Source: Bacteroidales bacterium (GTDB lineage: Bacteria > Bacteroidota > Bacteroidia > Bacteroidales > Bacteroidaceae). From it: DNA of 64,000 nucleotides. Below are positions 1 to 8,152 of the stretch, in pieces; positions within the stretch are counted from its first letter, which is position 1; the number at the start of each line of letters is the position of its first letter. The position numbers were made by a program, and so were the translations under genes. Under the pieces are notes generated by a model. That model saw only the letters and a program-made list of their open reading frames with translations. It was not told the DNA's origin and did not search any database. Location of the stretch: the NCBI GenBank assembly GCA_015060905.1, contig SUXQ01000004.1, positions 62,001 to 126,000 on the forward strand, in the 5' to 3' direction.

Positions 1-966
1 AGGCGAAAGTTCCCCTCGTTCGGTAAGGTCTACAAAGTGCGTAATTCCGAACTTTATGAAACGGGATAATTCCTTGCGACCCAATGTTTCGTTTGAGGTT
101 GCAGGGTATTCTCCTGCATATATTCTGTCGTCCACTTTGTAAGAATTGCGTATGGGAGCGTCGATTATCGGGTGGGCAAGAAAATGAAAAAATGCGTACA
201 TTCCGTTTATCATTCTTGCGGGCATCAGCGACAGACAATGTTGTTTTATATTTTCGGGGACTTTATATTGTGCAGAGGGGGTGGCTGTGGCTATGGAGCC
301 GGCTATTGCCGCCTGTGTATCAGCGTCGCCACCCAAAGAAATAGCCAAACGAATAACATCCTCGAAACTTTCGCCCTCTAAATATGCGATTATAGCCTCG
401 GGGACGCTGCCTGCACTTGTAACGTCGAAGCTGTACGATTCTCTAATATCTGCAATTTTTCTATTCAGATTGTAGCCGAATGTATCCTGAATATAATCGC
501 GGATTTTATCTTTTTCCTCGCCACTTTTCGCCAACCGGACGGCCGCCGCAACCGCCTGCGCACCTTTTATCGCATCGGGGTGATTATGAGTAATTTCGGC
601 CGATATTTTTGCCAACTGCAGAGCTTCTTCGAGCGACGAAGCATACAGCCCCACAGGACTTACGCGCATTGCGGCACCGTTGCCGTAACTGCCGTAAGGC
701 GTCGCCTTTTCGTCGTTCAGCCACCGGTGGAACATTCCCCCGTAGCCGGCATTTGGGAATTTGCGTCCCCACTTGCGCATATATTGCGAGAGGCCTTCGT
801 GCGTATGCTTTTCGTCCTCGACGAGCCACTCGGCAACCGCTAATGTCATCACTGTGTCGTCGGTGGGGCGCGCCTCTTTGCATAAAAGTTCAAAATTATA
901 TTCCTTTGTGGGACAATGCTCGTAACAAGAGCCTAAAATATCCCCGGCAATGGCACCTAACATCAT
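1..966 (-). CDS. ADP-ribosylglycohydrolase fused to a dual-specificity-phosphatase-like domain (partial)
   Basis: The frame is open from the double ATG at 966/963 down to the window edge, so the 3' end is missing. The first ~260 residues look like an ADP-ribosylglycohydrolase: they start GAIAGDILGS, have the metal-binding PTDDTVMT motif near residue 34, and a second GGDADTQAA acidic motif near residue 235. The family removes ADP-ribose from proteins or small molecules using two Mg ions. From about residue 280 a new domain begins (DDRIYAGEYP, then THFVDLTE), which resembles the start of tyrosine/dual-specificity phosphatases; its catalytic Cys loop would lie outside the window. The start overlaps the stop of the upstream lipoprotein gene (ATGA), so the two are probably co-transcribed. 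The hydrolase call is firm, the phosphatase call moderate. Confidence 0.85.
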   Translation of the reverse strand, partial: MMLGAIAGDILGSCYEHCPTKEYNFELLCKEARPTDDTVMTLAVAEWLVEDEKHTHEGLSQYMRKWGRKFPNAGYGGMFHRWLNDEKATPYGSYGNGAAMRVSPVGLYASSLEEALQLAKISAEITHNHPDAIKGAQAVAAAVRLAKSGEEKDKIRDYIQDTFGYNLNRKIADIRESYSFDVTSAGSVPEAIIAYLEGESFEDVIRLAISLGGDADTQAAIAGSIATATPSAQYKVPENIKQHCLSLMPARMINGMYAFFHFLAHPIIDAPIRNSYKVDDRIYAGEYPATSNETLGRKELSRFIKFGITHFVDLTERGELSP

Positions 967-1319
967 TTATTGAAACTATTGCTGACACCTTCGACGAATC
1001 CTTTAAGAGCGTCGCCAAATGCGCCAAAGATATTTCCTAAGTTTGTTGTAGCCCTTGCAGTGATTGCTCCAACGTAACGACCTTTAAGCTGTGAAAGTTC
1101 CTCTGATTCTTCGCTGTTGAGGTTACGCGATTCAAGTTCTTTGACAATTTCGGTGAAACGTGTGTGCATTTTTTCATATTCATCTTCTGTATATTCATTC
1201 TTTCCCTCTATTTTCTCGCATATTTTTCGCATTTCGTTGAATTTACAGGAGGTGGTTGCACAAGAGATAAAAGTGAGAGATATTAGTGCTGCAAAAATAA
1301 AAAATGCTATTTTTTTCAT
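963..1319 (-). CDS. small lipoprotein of unknown function
   Basis: 118 residues. The first ~20 form a lipoprotein signal (MKK, hydrophobic stretch, then LTFISC with the lipidated Cys at about residue 20). The rest is charged and helical, Glu/Lys-rich in the middle, ending in a Gly/Phe-rich segment (NIFGAFGDALKGF) that could touch the membrane. No family is recognised. It is probably tethered to the inner leaflet of the outer membrane or to the inner membrane. A promoter fits upstream on the minus strand (TTG, 19 bases, TACATTTG at 1357-1350). The next gene overlaps its stop codon, suggesting one transcript. Confidence 0.7.
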   Translation of the reverse strand: MKKIAFFIFAALISLTFISCATTSCKFNEMRKICEKIEGKNEYTEDEYEKMHTRFTEIVKELESRNLNSEESEELSQLKGRYVGAITARATTNLGNIFGAFGDALKGFVEGVSNSFNK

Positions 1320-1349
1320 ACTGATTAATTTTTATTGATAACTATTTGA

Positions 1350-1379
1350 CAAATGTAGTCAATTTGAAATTATTTTCAA
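1350..1379 (-). promoter_or_regulatory. Bacteroidetes-type promoter for the lipoprotein operon
   Basis: On the minus strand, ATTG is followed by 19 bases and then TACATTTG. It sits about 30 bases before the ATG at 1319. Motif match only. Confidence 0.45.
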
Positions 1380-1458
1380 TTACTTTTGCAGATGAATTTG
1401 CTATTCTATATTAGCAGAGAAACAATTTTGCAGATGTTTAACATTTAAGAATTTTACA

Positions 1459-2088
1459 ATGCCTTCTTTTGTAGACATTTTGGAGTTTGCCGGTACTTTT
1501 GCTTTTGCCATCAGTGGTATACGATTGGCGTCGGCAAAAAGATTCGATTGGTTCGGTGCTTACGTCGTTGGAGTGGTGACTGCTATCGGTGGCGGTACTA
1601 TTCGTGACGTATTGTTGGATGTTACTCCATTTTGGATGACAAATTCCATGTATCTTTTATGCTCGGGCCTTGCACTTTTTTGGGTTATTCTTTTTGGGAA
1701 GTATCTTATTCACTTGAATAATACCTTTTTTATATTTGACACGATAGGTCTTGCACTTTTCGTGGTTGTGGGCGTGGAAAAGACTTTGGCACTCGATTAT
1801 CCAATATGGGTGGCGGTGGTGATGGCTACGCTTACAGGCTCGGCAGGTGGTGTGATGCGTGATATATTCATCAACGAAGAGCCGCTGTTCTTCCGTAAGG
1901 AGATTTATGCAATGGCGTGTGTCATTGGCGCGCTTGTATATTGTCTTTGCGACAAAATGGGCATGGAGGTTCATATGACACAGATAATGTGCGGTATTGC
2001 TGTTTTTGTTGTTCGCACGCTGGCTGTAAAATATAATATTTGCTTGCCTGTGCTTAATGGGAGCGAGGAGGAAGATTCGGTAAAATAG
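1459..2088 (+). CDS. TRIC-type (YicG/UPF0126) cation channel family protein
   Basis: 209 residues, almost entirely hydrophobic, with about seven membrane segments. It is built as two repeats of the UPF0126 domain. The first contains GGGTIRDVLL (about residue 47) and the second GSAGGVMRDIF (about residue 131), the paired glycine-rich motifs of bacterial TRIC homologues, which are trimeric potassium-permeable channels of the inner membrane. Length is normal for the family. The physiological role in bacteria is not settled. The gene stands alone and converges on the terminase gene, separated by a strong bidirectional hairpin. Confidence 0.85.
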   Translation: MPSFVDILEFAGTFAFAISGIRLASAKRFDWFGAYVVGVVTAIGGGTIRDVLLDVTPFWMTNSMYLLCSGLALFWVILFGKYLIHLNNTFFIFDTIGLALFVVVGVEKTLALDYPIWVAVVMATLTGSAGGVMRDIFINEEPLFFRKEIYAMACVIGALVYCLCDKMGMEVHMTQIMCGIAVFVVRTLAVKYNICLPVLNGSEEEDSVK

Positions 2089-2103
2089 GAATAAAATATT
2101 TAT

Positions 2104-2148
2104 AAAAGTATGGTGGTGCAGTTTGAAAAACTGCACCACCATACTTTT
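2104..2148. terminator. bidirectional terminator between TRIC gene and terminase operon
   Basis: A perfect inverted repeat with 21-base arms around a 3-base centre (core TATGGTGGTGCAG pairing with CTGCACCACCATA), with A/T runs on both sides. It can end transcripts from both convergent genes. The terminase stop codon lies at its edge. Confidence 0.85.
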
Positions 2149-4171
2149 ATATGCTCGCCTCACTGATTATTCGGGTTTTCTTTTTTGCCACATTCCCTGT
2201 TTGCACTATTGAAGGCAATGGATGGTTGTAACAGATCCATATTAATATGGCTGTTGCCATCACTCGATCGTCGTGATTGCCCTCGACTGCGCCCATCTCT
2301 TTTCCATTCTCTTTAAGTTCGTAAAGGTCAAGTTCGTATGTTGTTTCAATGCAATGTTCTACATAAAGGCCGTCACGCATTGCTTTTATAAGGAAATTTA
2401 TAACCATCGGCTTTGTCGAGGAATTTGTGTGGAAGCCCCAACGTCGCGGACGTCCCTGACGTATCTCTTGCGTGGATGTTCGACTGTATAGGTTGCTGTA
2501 TTTGCCTGCAATTTCATTGAGTATATACTCGAAATTATCGCCCTCGGTGCCTTCTGTCTCAAGGGTGTTTGCCTCTATTACCAACAAGGCATTGTTGTAT
2601 GCTTTTGCAATTTCCACGGCTTTCCATGCAAGTTTGTCGTGCTCTATGTGACCGTGCCAACAGGCTGCAATTTCGGGCACGCCACCCTCGAGCATGGGCA
2701 GACGGTCGGCGACCATTATGCAGGAATAGTCGGCCTTGTCCGAGACACCGCCGACGTCTACTGTTACAATGTAGCGGTCGCGGTAATTAAGCTGTGTGTC
2801 GGGCATCAGCCACACTTTTAGTACATTCGTGTCGCTCGGCTCGCCCGGTTGCAAAGGCTCGAAGCTTATAACTTTTTTATTTGCTCTTTGTTCTTCGTCG
2901 AATTTTTCAACGCTTACAATGTCGCCTATCCACGTGGGAGGCACGCACGATTCTCGTATATTCTTGACGTATGATATTTTAAAGACTCGGCGACCTGTGC
3001 TCTGAAAAGCTTCGTTGGCAGTGGAGGGAAATTCCGAAAAGAGTCGCCACTCCTCGGGCATTTCCCTTCGTTTGTCGCGGTACCACGCTATTGCTTCGAG
3101 CGTTGCGCCCAATGAAAAAAGCTGATGTTCATACTCGTCCATACTCTCGATGAATGGAACATAGTCGTCGGAAGCTAATTTTTTGCTGTAAAGGTCGATA
3201 CTGTACCAGGGAACAAACACCGGAGTAAAATTATTTCGGCCGGCTGTTGCGTCTATCCATGTGCGATGAAAGAAATTACCGACGCCTTTGGCCGTAGATT
3301 CCATCACCTTTACGGTATATGGTCCGCCGGCAATGGAGCCGAAGATTGATTGTACAAGGTCTTCGGGTTTTCTTCCTGCCGTCGCCCTCCATAGACCAAC
3401 CTCGGTTAAATGGGCCATGCTTATATCCTCGCTACGCAAAGAGTCGGGTTTTTGCGACGAGCCGAGCGAATAACGGCTGTTACTCCAGCTTATCGTCCTT
3501 GTCTTTTGCGTACCTTGATAGGGGGTTGTCGTCAGTTTTTTACCGCCTGTCGCCCACAGTGGATAGTTGTTTATCACTTTTGCCATTATTCCTGCAACGA
3601 TAGAGGATTGTTTCTCAACGTCGCCACATATTACCGAATTCCAATTACGTTTGTGCACAAGCTGAATCCACAGCATATAAAGCTGGGTCAGTGTGGAGCC
3701 TCCCCACTGTCGGGCTTTACAAAGGATGATGTCTATCGGTTTTCCGGCAAGACGCAACTTTTCCATTTCACTAAGATAGAATCGTTGCGGACGGTTAAGA
3801 GTAAATGGAATGTCACGTCCACGACCCTTGTCCGAAATTACGGCCATTGTCTTTGCCCAGTATTCAAAATCGTATTTTATACGTTTGCGACAAAATTCGA
3901 GCCACAATGTTATAATGTTCTTGTGGCTCGGATGCTTGTTTCCGCGTGAGGCGAGGAACGCATGTGCACCTTTTTCGATAAGTTCGCTTACATGATTTTC
4001 ATGCAACATGTCTGTGGGAAGATTCATGCGTGTAAGCGGAAAGCCGTCAATTTCTATCCACTTACGCTCGATAGATGTGGAGCCTTCGCCGGTTACAGGA
4101 TTATAGACGGCCGAATTTTTCTTCAGTCGTCTATAATTTTCTTCAATCATGTTTTTTATTTTATCTGTCAT
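2147..4171 (-). CDS. terL: phage terminase large subunit
   Basis: 674 residues with both terminase activities. The ATPase part has a deviant Walker A (KARQWGGST, residues 152-160) whose lysine sits early, as in lambda gpA. A Walker B-like acidic segment (HLTEVG, about 254-259) and a coupling motif (MESTAKG, about 290-296) follow. The nuclease part has an RNase H-like triad: Asp in VTVDVGG (about 472), Glu in VIEANT (about 534) and Asp-Asp in NHDDRVMA (about 633). The family packages DNA into procapsids. No frameshift or missing catalytic residue is visible. It is the last gene of a four-gene minus-strand operon and overlaps the previous stop as ATGA. No small terminase or portal is recognisable beside it. 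Confidence 0.9.
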   Translation of the reverse strand: MTDKIKNMIEENYRRLKKNSAVYNPVTGEGSTSIERKWIEIDGFPLTRMNLPTDMLHENHVSELIEKGAHAFLASRGNKHPSHKNIITLWLEFCRKRIKYDFEYWAKTMAVISDKGRGRDIPFTLNRPQRFYLSEMEKLRLAGKPIDIILCKARQWGGSTLTQLYMLWIQLVHKRNWNSVICGDVEKQSSIVAGIMAKVINNYPLWATGGKKLTTTPYQGTQKTRTISWSNSRYSLGSSQKPDSLRSEDISMAHLTEVGLWRATAGRKPEDLVQSIFGSIAGGPYTVKVMESTAKGVGNFFHRTWIDATAGRNNFTPVFVPWYSIDLYSKKLASDDYVPFIESMDEYEHQLFSLGATLEAIAWYRDKRREMPEEWRLFSEFPSTANEAFQSTGRRVFKISYVKNIRESCVPPTWIGDIVSVEKFDEEQRANKKVISFEPLQPGEPSDTNVLKVWLMPDTQLNYRDRYIVTVDVGGVSDKADYSCIMVADRLPMLEGGVPEIAACWHGHIEHDKLAWKAVEIAKAYNNALLVIEANTLETEGTEGDNFEYILNEIAGKYSNLYSRTSTQEIRQGRPRRWGFHTNSSTKPMVINFLIKAMRDGLYVEHCIETTYELDLYELKENGKEMGAVEGNHDDRVMATAILIWICYNHPLPSIVQTGNVAKKKTRIISEASI

Positions 4172-4641
4172 ATTCCGGCGAGATTTGTGGGGCGTCGTCT
4201 TATTTTTTTGTTGCAGAAGCCGGCGAAAAGGTCCTTTACGCGTGAAAGAAGTTCACCGCGCATTGCAATATATTGTTGGCTCCAAGCAGGGTAGCGTATG
4301 AGCGTCCATTGTGTCATAAGTTCGTTTACAAGGTAGTCTGTTATTGCCTGCTTTAATATTGGTTGCAGATTACCGCACGACTCGTCACGACCGATGAAAC
4401 GAATATCTATATAATCGTTTTTTATTTTACCGCATATACTCTCGAAACGTCCCGATTGACCGGCTATAATCTCATTTATTGTCCTATTGATAAAGGTATC
4501 CAGCAGTTCTTCATCGTCGAAAGATGTTTCGCCAATGTCGGCGTTAAGGTCTTTTCTTTTTTCTGCATCAGCGTGGTAGTGGGTGAGCAAGTCCACACGG
4601 TGCCTCAATTCTTCTTTCTTTATAAGTATATTGTATTCCAT
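4168..4641 (-). CDS. phage-type protein, possible neck/connector protein
   Basis: 157 residues from the ATG at 4641; an upstream in-frame TTG at 4650 is less likely. No named family is recognised. It is mixed helical with a central strand segment (YIDIRFIG), then a helix with YLVNELMTQW, and a basic tail. The layout (helices, a short beta segment, a helix with an aromatic near an LxxW, a basic end) resembles the neighbour at 4647-5156 and the capsid-operon protein at 18598-19017, so these may be diverged copies of one neck or head-completion fold. That is inference from pattern only. It sits between two phage-type genes in the terminase operon with ATGA overlap to terL. Confidence 0.6.
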   Translation of the reverse strand: MEYNILIKKEELRHRVDLLTHYHADAEKRKDLNADIGETSFDDEELLDTFINRTINEIIAGQSGRFESICGKIKNDYIDIRFIGRDESCGNLQPILKQAITDYLVNELMTQWTLIRYPAWSQQYIAMRGELLSRVKDLFAGFCNKKIRRRPTNLAGI

Positions 4642-4646
4642 ACTTT

Positions 4647-5156
4647 TCAAAATTTTATATTATTATTTCTTCTTTTTACTCGTCGCGGTTTTACGCGGGT
4701 ATTCATAAGTTCGCGCAGTTGCAAGGTTACTTTCTCTGTTTCGGTTGCTGTTATTACCGCTTCGTCGGGCTTATGTTGCATCATCCATTGTTGCAACGTG
4801 CGCATAACAAGAAAATGCGTCATTGTATTTTGCAGTTCTGCGAACAGACCTCCGGGGAAATATTGCGGCGGTACCAGACTGAACATAAATATTTCGTACC
4901 CTTCGTGCGCCTCGTCATTTACGGGAATATATCTACATGGGCCGAAATAGCTGTTTATCATTTTAACAAGTTCGCTTGTTGCTACATTTATGTGATCGTA
5001 TATCTGAATATGGTCGTCGGAGGATGCTTGCATGCCTGCCGCCAACTTCAAAGGTGCGCCGCTGTTGCGTCGTGCCTCGCCCACATAATAGCTGTATGTG
5101 AATATACGTTGCTCAACCTCGTACAAGGATATTTTTATTTTTTCTCTATTCATCAT
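4647..5156 (-). CDS. phage-type protein, possible neck/connector protein
   Basis: 169 residues starting at a double ATG. No family is recognised with certainty. It begins with an amphipathic helix (EVEQRIFTYSYYVGEAR), has a middle segment with aromatic strands, then a helix containing FLVMRTLQQWM followed by a basic C-terminus (VKPRRVKRR). This order of elements is shared with the 157-residue neighbour and with the 139-residue protein of the capsid operon. Spacing to its neighbours is a few bases, so the operon is tight. A role in particle assembly is inferred from context; nothing catalytic is visible. Confidence 0.6.
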   Translation of the reverse strand: MMNREKIKISLYEVEQRIFTYSYYVGEARRNSGAPLKLAAGMQASSDDHIQIYDHINVATSELVKMINSYFGPCRYIPVNDEAHEGYEIFMFSLVPPQYFPGGLFAELQNTMTHFLVMRTLQQWMMQHKPDEAVITATETEKVTLQLRELMNTRVKPRRVKRRNNNIKF

Positions 5157-5161
5157 GATAA

Positions 5162-5602
5162 TTAAATTTTACAGTATGCAAATTCGTGATTTCTTTCTCG
5201 CAGAGCTTTATAGAGCAGGCAACGGAAAGTTTCTGTATCGAGATAAAATGACGGTGCAGGCTCTTCTATTATTTTTTCGAGTAGGGTGTAATTTATTACC
5301 GGATTTGTAATATCCTCTTGCCTGTATTTTTTGTAGCGTCGGAAAAGCTCTTTGTATAGCTCGACCTTGTTTTTATTTACAAGCGGCAGTTTCTTTTTGC
5401 GCACCAACATTGAGACGAAACGTCGTGCATTTTCAAATGAGACGAAAAATCGCGGAGCTTTTGTGTTTGCCGCTTTTTCGATGATTTTTTCTAATGTTGC
5501 AAAAGGGTCTATTTTGCGACAATTTTTCAATGTTTCAAAAAAGGTGTCGATGATGGCCTGTTTGCGCATTTCACCGACGGAAAGGTCTGTCATTGTTTCC
5601 AT
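5162..5602 (-). CDS. small phage-type protein, first gene of the terminase operon
   Basis: 146 residues from the ATG at 5602 (METMTDLS). A longer frame reaches 5662, but a promoter with its -7 box at 5625-5618 lies inside that extension, so 5602 is preferred. The protein is helical and basic, with two related-looking segments: RFFVSFENARRFVSML near the middle and PSFYLDTETFRCLLY near the end, each an aromatic strand followed by a helix. I have an impression of similar small proteins in Bacteroides phages but know of no function. As first gene of the terL operon it could be a small terminase or a regulator; neither is shown by a motif. Confidence 0.55.
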   Translation of the reverse strand: METMTDLSVGEMRKQAIIDTFFETLKNCRKIDPFATLEKIIEKAANTKAPRFFVSFENARRFVSMLVRKKKLPLVNKNKVELYKELFRRYKKYRQEDITNPVINYTLLEKIIEEPAPSFYLDTETFRCLLYKALRERNHEFAYCKI

Positions 5603-5617
5603 AGTCTTTTTTGAATA

Positions 5618-5658
5618 CAAAAATATAATCAAAATATCCGGATTGCAATGCAGAATTA
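5618..5658 (-). promoter_or_regulatory. terminase operon promoter with shared phage-module motif
   Basis: On the minus strand TAATTCTGCA (5658-5649) is followed by exactly 23 bases and then TATTTTTG (5625-5618), 15 bases before the ATG at 5602. The same arrangement stands before the capsid operon, the gene at 19254-19631 and the lysis cassette. A plain -33 element (TTG, 20-base spacer) also overlaps it. Confidence 0.65.
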
Positions 5659-5861
5659 ACACTTTTTTTACGACGGTTGATAATTTTTCTTTTTTTCACA
5701 TAATCTGTTTATGCTTGATTAAGCTCGATATGTGTGTTGCATGGTGTATGAATAAAGCAACAGAATGTAATTTACGTTCCGAAATAAGATGATGCAAATA
5801 ACATCTTTACACTATTGTAACTACCGTTAGGGTAATGAACATTACGATAAAGCCTATAGAT

Positions 5862-6047
5862 ATGAGATTTTTTGATAGAGAACAAGAGTTTGAAAAAATT
5901 AGAGAAATTGAGGAATTGTTTCATTCTATCCCTAGAGTGGAACTCTTTTTTACACATTACAATAAAACGGAATTAATCAGCAAGCATCAACTGCATTGTT
6001 ATATAAATCAAATGAGGCTCACTCATAATGAGAATCACGAGAATTAG
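5862..6047 (+). pseudogene. possible remnant of an AAA ATPase N-terminus
   Basis: About 61 residues that start MRFFDREQEFEKIREIEE, the way many Bacteroidetes and archaeal AAA ATPases of the ATPase_2/DUF234 kind begin. After that similarity is lost and the frame stops before any P-loop. It lies in the otherwise gene-poor gap between the terminase operon and the restriction cassette, which fits a decayed gene. It could also be a chance frame. Confidence 0.3.
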
Positions 6048-6287
6048 TATTTATTGACAGTCATTTAGTTATAATGATTATATCGTGGTTTGGCAACAAA
6101 AACAATAACTCTTTGAAAACTAATTGCTTCAATATTCTTATTAAAAGTGAGTGTGTAGCAAAATAACCAGGCAGAAACAGACCCGATTTGGACTTTTTAT
6201 ATTATCTTTGCATATAAATAGGTGTTCTTTCTTGGAACTATAACATAAATGCAGATAAGGGTGTATGCAAATTATTGACAATGTTAA

Positions 6288-6464
6288 CAGGACATCACTA
6301 TTACTGAGGGCAAGAACGTCGCTGAGCAGATTGCCGAGGATGATGCACATGCCAAACTGATGAAGCAGATTGAACAGTTGGAGCAAAAGGCTCGCATCGA
6401 GAAACAACCTCGCAAGAAGTTGGAACTATTTGAGAAGTTGAAGGAATTGAAGAAAAAACTATGA
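6288..6464 (+). pseudogene. 3' remnant of a DUF4391-like gene
   Basis: An open frame of 58 residues without a start codon, preceded by a stop at 6285. It encodes a strongly helical Lys/Glu-rich end (AEDDAHAKLMKQIEQLEQK, then KLELFEKLKELKKKL) and stops in overlap with the ATG of the next gene. The coiled end resembles the C-terminus of DUF4391 proteins that often stand in type III restriction-modification operons. The overlap with the next gene suggests a former full operon member whose 5' part is gone. The family assignment is tentative. Confidence 0.45.
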
Positions 6465-8152
6465 CGAAGAAACATAAATATGTAGAACCAACTGTCCTCT
6501 TGAAACTATGTGATCTAAAGGAAGATGATGCTCCCGATTTACAGACACTAGTATATCAATTCTCGAGAATTGAATTAATATATTTTGCATTGGAATGGAT
6601 ATACAATCGAGAGTTGTCTATTGGTTATGTCAACTTTTGTAAACGAATCTCACCACAAGATGATGGGAAATTACTTATTGAACATATCAACAAGCATATT
6701 CAGGATAAATCCGTATTAGCAAACTATCATTTAGTTTGTGCCCAAACCGGAATAGAACTTCTTAAATATCTATTTTCTATCCCTGAAAAAAGTGTGCCTG
6801 TAGACTATTGTTCGTTAGAGAATGGTGGTATTATAAAAAGCATACATGTTATGCTTGTCGTATTGCACATAAATGAGCGCATCGTAAACGGATGTGTTCC
6901 AATGTCTGAGGATGATAATGCCAAAGACTCCATTGCGCACGCCGCGGTAATATCAACAATTGAGAATAATGATTTCTTAAACTATGATGTTGCCACAACG
7001 CCATATATTCATTTATACAAAGCATCAAAGTTTTTGAATTTCTGCGATGGAGATTCATACTTTGCAAAGCATAAAGCATCGCTATTGTCTATGTATGGCT
7101 GTGCCGATTCTAAAACATATTTGTCATTTGTAATATGGTTGTTATTAGAGAATTGGAAATATGACGAAGGATATTGTAGGCTTACATTCGACGATGATAA
7201 CTCTGTACCCCAAGCTATAGATAAAATCTCTATACCTATCAGCGAGATTATTAGTATAGATTCAAATAGCGATTACAAGGCATTTCGCGAAAGACCGCTT
7301 ATTAAGTTAGATAACACGCATTATGTAGTCATATGTGTACCATTCTTAATGGATAAGCTATACAATAGTTTAGTATTTGACCTGACAGAAGTTAGCGGAG
7401 ATGGTAATATAACTAGAACAAAAGCATCTTCAGAATTTACAGAACCTTTACTTCTGTACCCACTACTTCGCTCTATTGTTGAACCCCAAAGTCCAATACA
7501 TCTATCTGGTGACGATTGCAAGAAGATTGAACCAAAGCGAGCACCAGACTATTATGTACGGAATTGGAACGATGTGTTTCTATTTGAACTAAAGGATTAC
7601 AGTTTTAGAGCAGATATTAAATCTAATCCGACATTTGATGAACTCGTTGAATATCTACACAAGCAGTTCGTTACAAAAACTAACGGCAAAGATGGAGCAA
7701 TAAGGCAATTAGTTCATAATATCAAAGCCATTGTCAATAACGATTTCGCATGGGATAAAACTCTTCATAAACCTCGACGGATATATCCCATACTAATATT
7801 GGGAAATTCTACTTATATGACACTTGGCATGTCATATATGATTAATAAATTATTTCGAGAAGAACTTCAGAAGGAAGGAGTTTCGGATAGCAGAATTAGT
7901 GATTTGATAGTAATTGATATTGATACATTGATACTATATAAAGGTGTATTCTCTAATCGTAGATATAAGTTTAAAAAAGTATTAGATGACTATTTGACGC
8001 ATATCAATAAAGATTATAGCAAATCAAAAAATCTTGAATTGCGGTTGTATGCTTTTATGCAAACGCTACCAATGTTCTTAAGAAAGTATTATCCAACAAC
8101 CGAAGATTATCTTGTGAATGAATTAAAAAGTATAGATATATGGAAAGATTAA
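6461..8152 (+). CDS. PD-(D/E)XK nuclease-like protein in a type III R-M operon
   Basis: 563 residues, not a member of any family I can name. Residues 1-340 are mostly helical with no motif. Near residue 362 is PDYYV, followed after 12 residues by FELKD (Glu376, Lys378), and a helix with GAIRQLVHNI near 415. This is the order of a PD-(D/E)XK nuclease core with the later Gln-containing helix. The last 130 residues again look structural. It starts in overlap with a gene remnant and its stop overlaps the Mod start by 13 bases, so it is translationally coupled to the methyltransferase. It may add a second nuclease or effector to the system. Low GC and codon use match a horizontally acquired block. 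Confidence 0.7.
   Translation: MTKKHKYVEPTVLLKLCDLKEDDAPDLQTLVYQFSRIELIYFALEWIYNRELSIGYVNFCKRISPQDDGKLLIEHINKHIQDKSVLANYHLVCAQTGIELLKYLFSIPEKSVPVDYCSLENGGIIKSIHVMLVVLHINERIVNGCVPMSEDDNAKDSIAHAAVISTIENNDFLNYDVATTPYIHLYKASKFLNFCDGDSYFAKHKASLLSMYGCADSKTYLSFVIWLLLENWKYDEGYCRLTFDDDNSVPQAIDKISIPISEIISIDSNSDYKAFRERPLIKLDNTHYVVICVPFLMDKLYNSLVFDLTEVSGDGNITRTKASSEFTEPLLLYPLLRSIVEPQSPIHLSGDDCKKIEPKRAPDYYVRNWNDVFLFELKDYSFRADIKSNPTFDELVEYLHKQFVTKTNGKDGAIRQLVHNIKAIVNNDFAWDKTLHKPRRIYPILILGNSTYMTLGMSYMINKLFREELQKEGVSDSRISDLIVIDIDTLILYKGVFSNRRYKFKKVLDDYLTHINKDYSKSKNLELRLYAFMQTLPMFLRKYYPTTEDYLVNELKSIDIWKD

Noticed and set aside
584-1040. Overlapping frames on both strands in the first kilobase (for example 609-1040 plus)
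   Set aside because: They are shadows of the ADP-ribosylglycohydrolase gene, which runs off the window on the minus strand and has clear family motifs.
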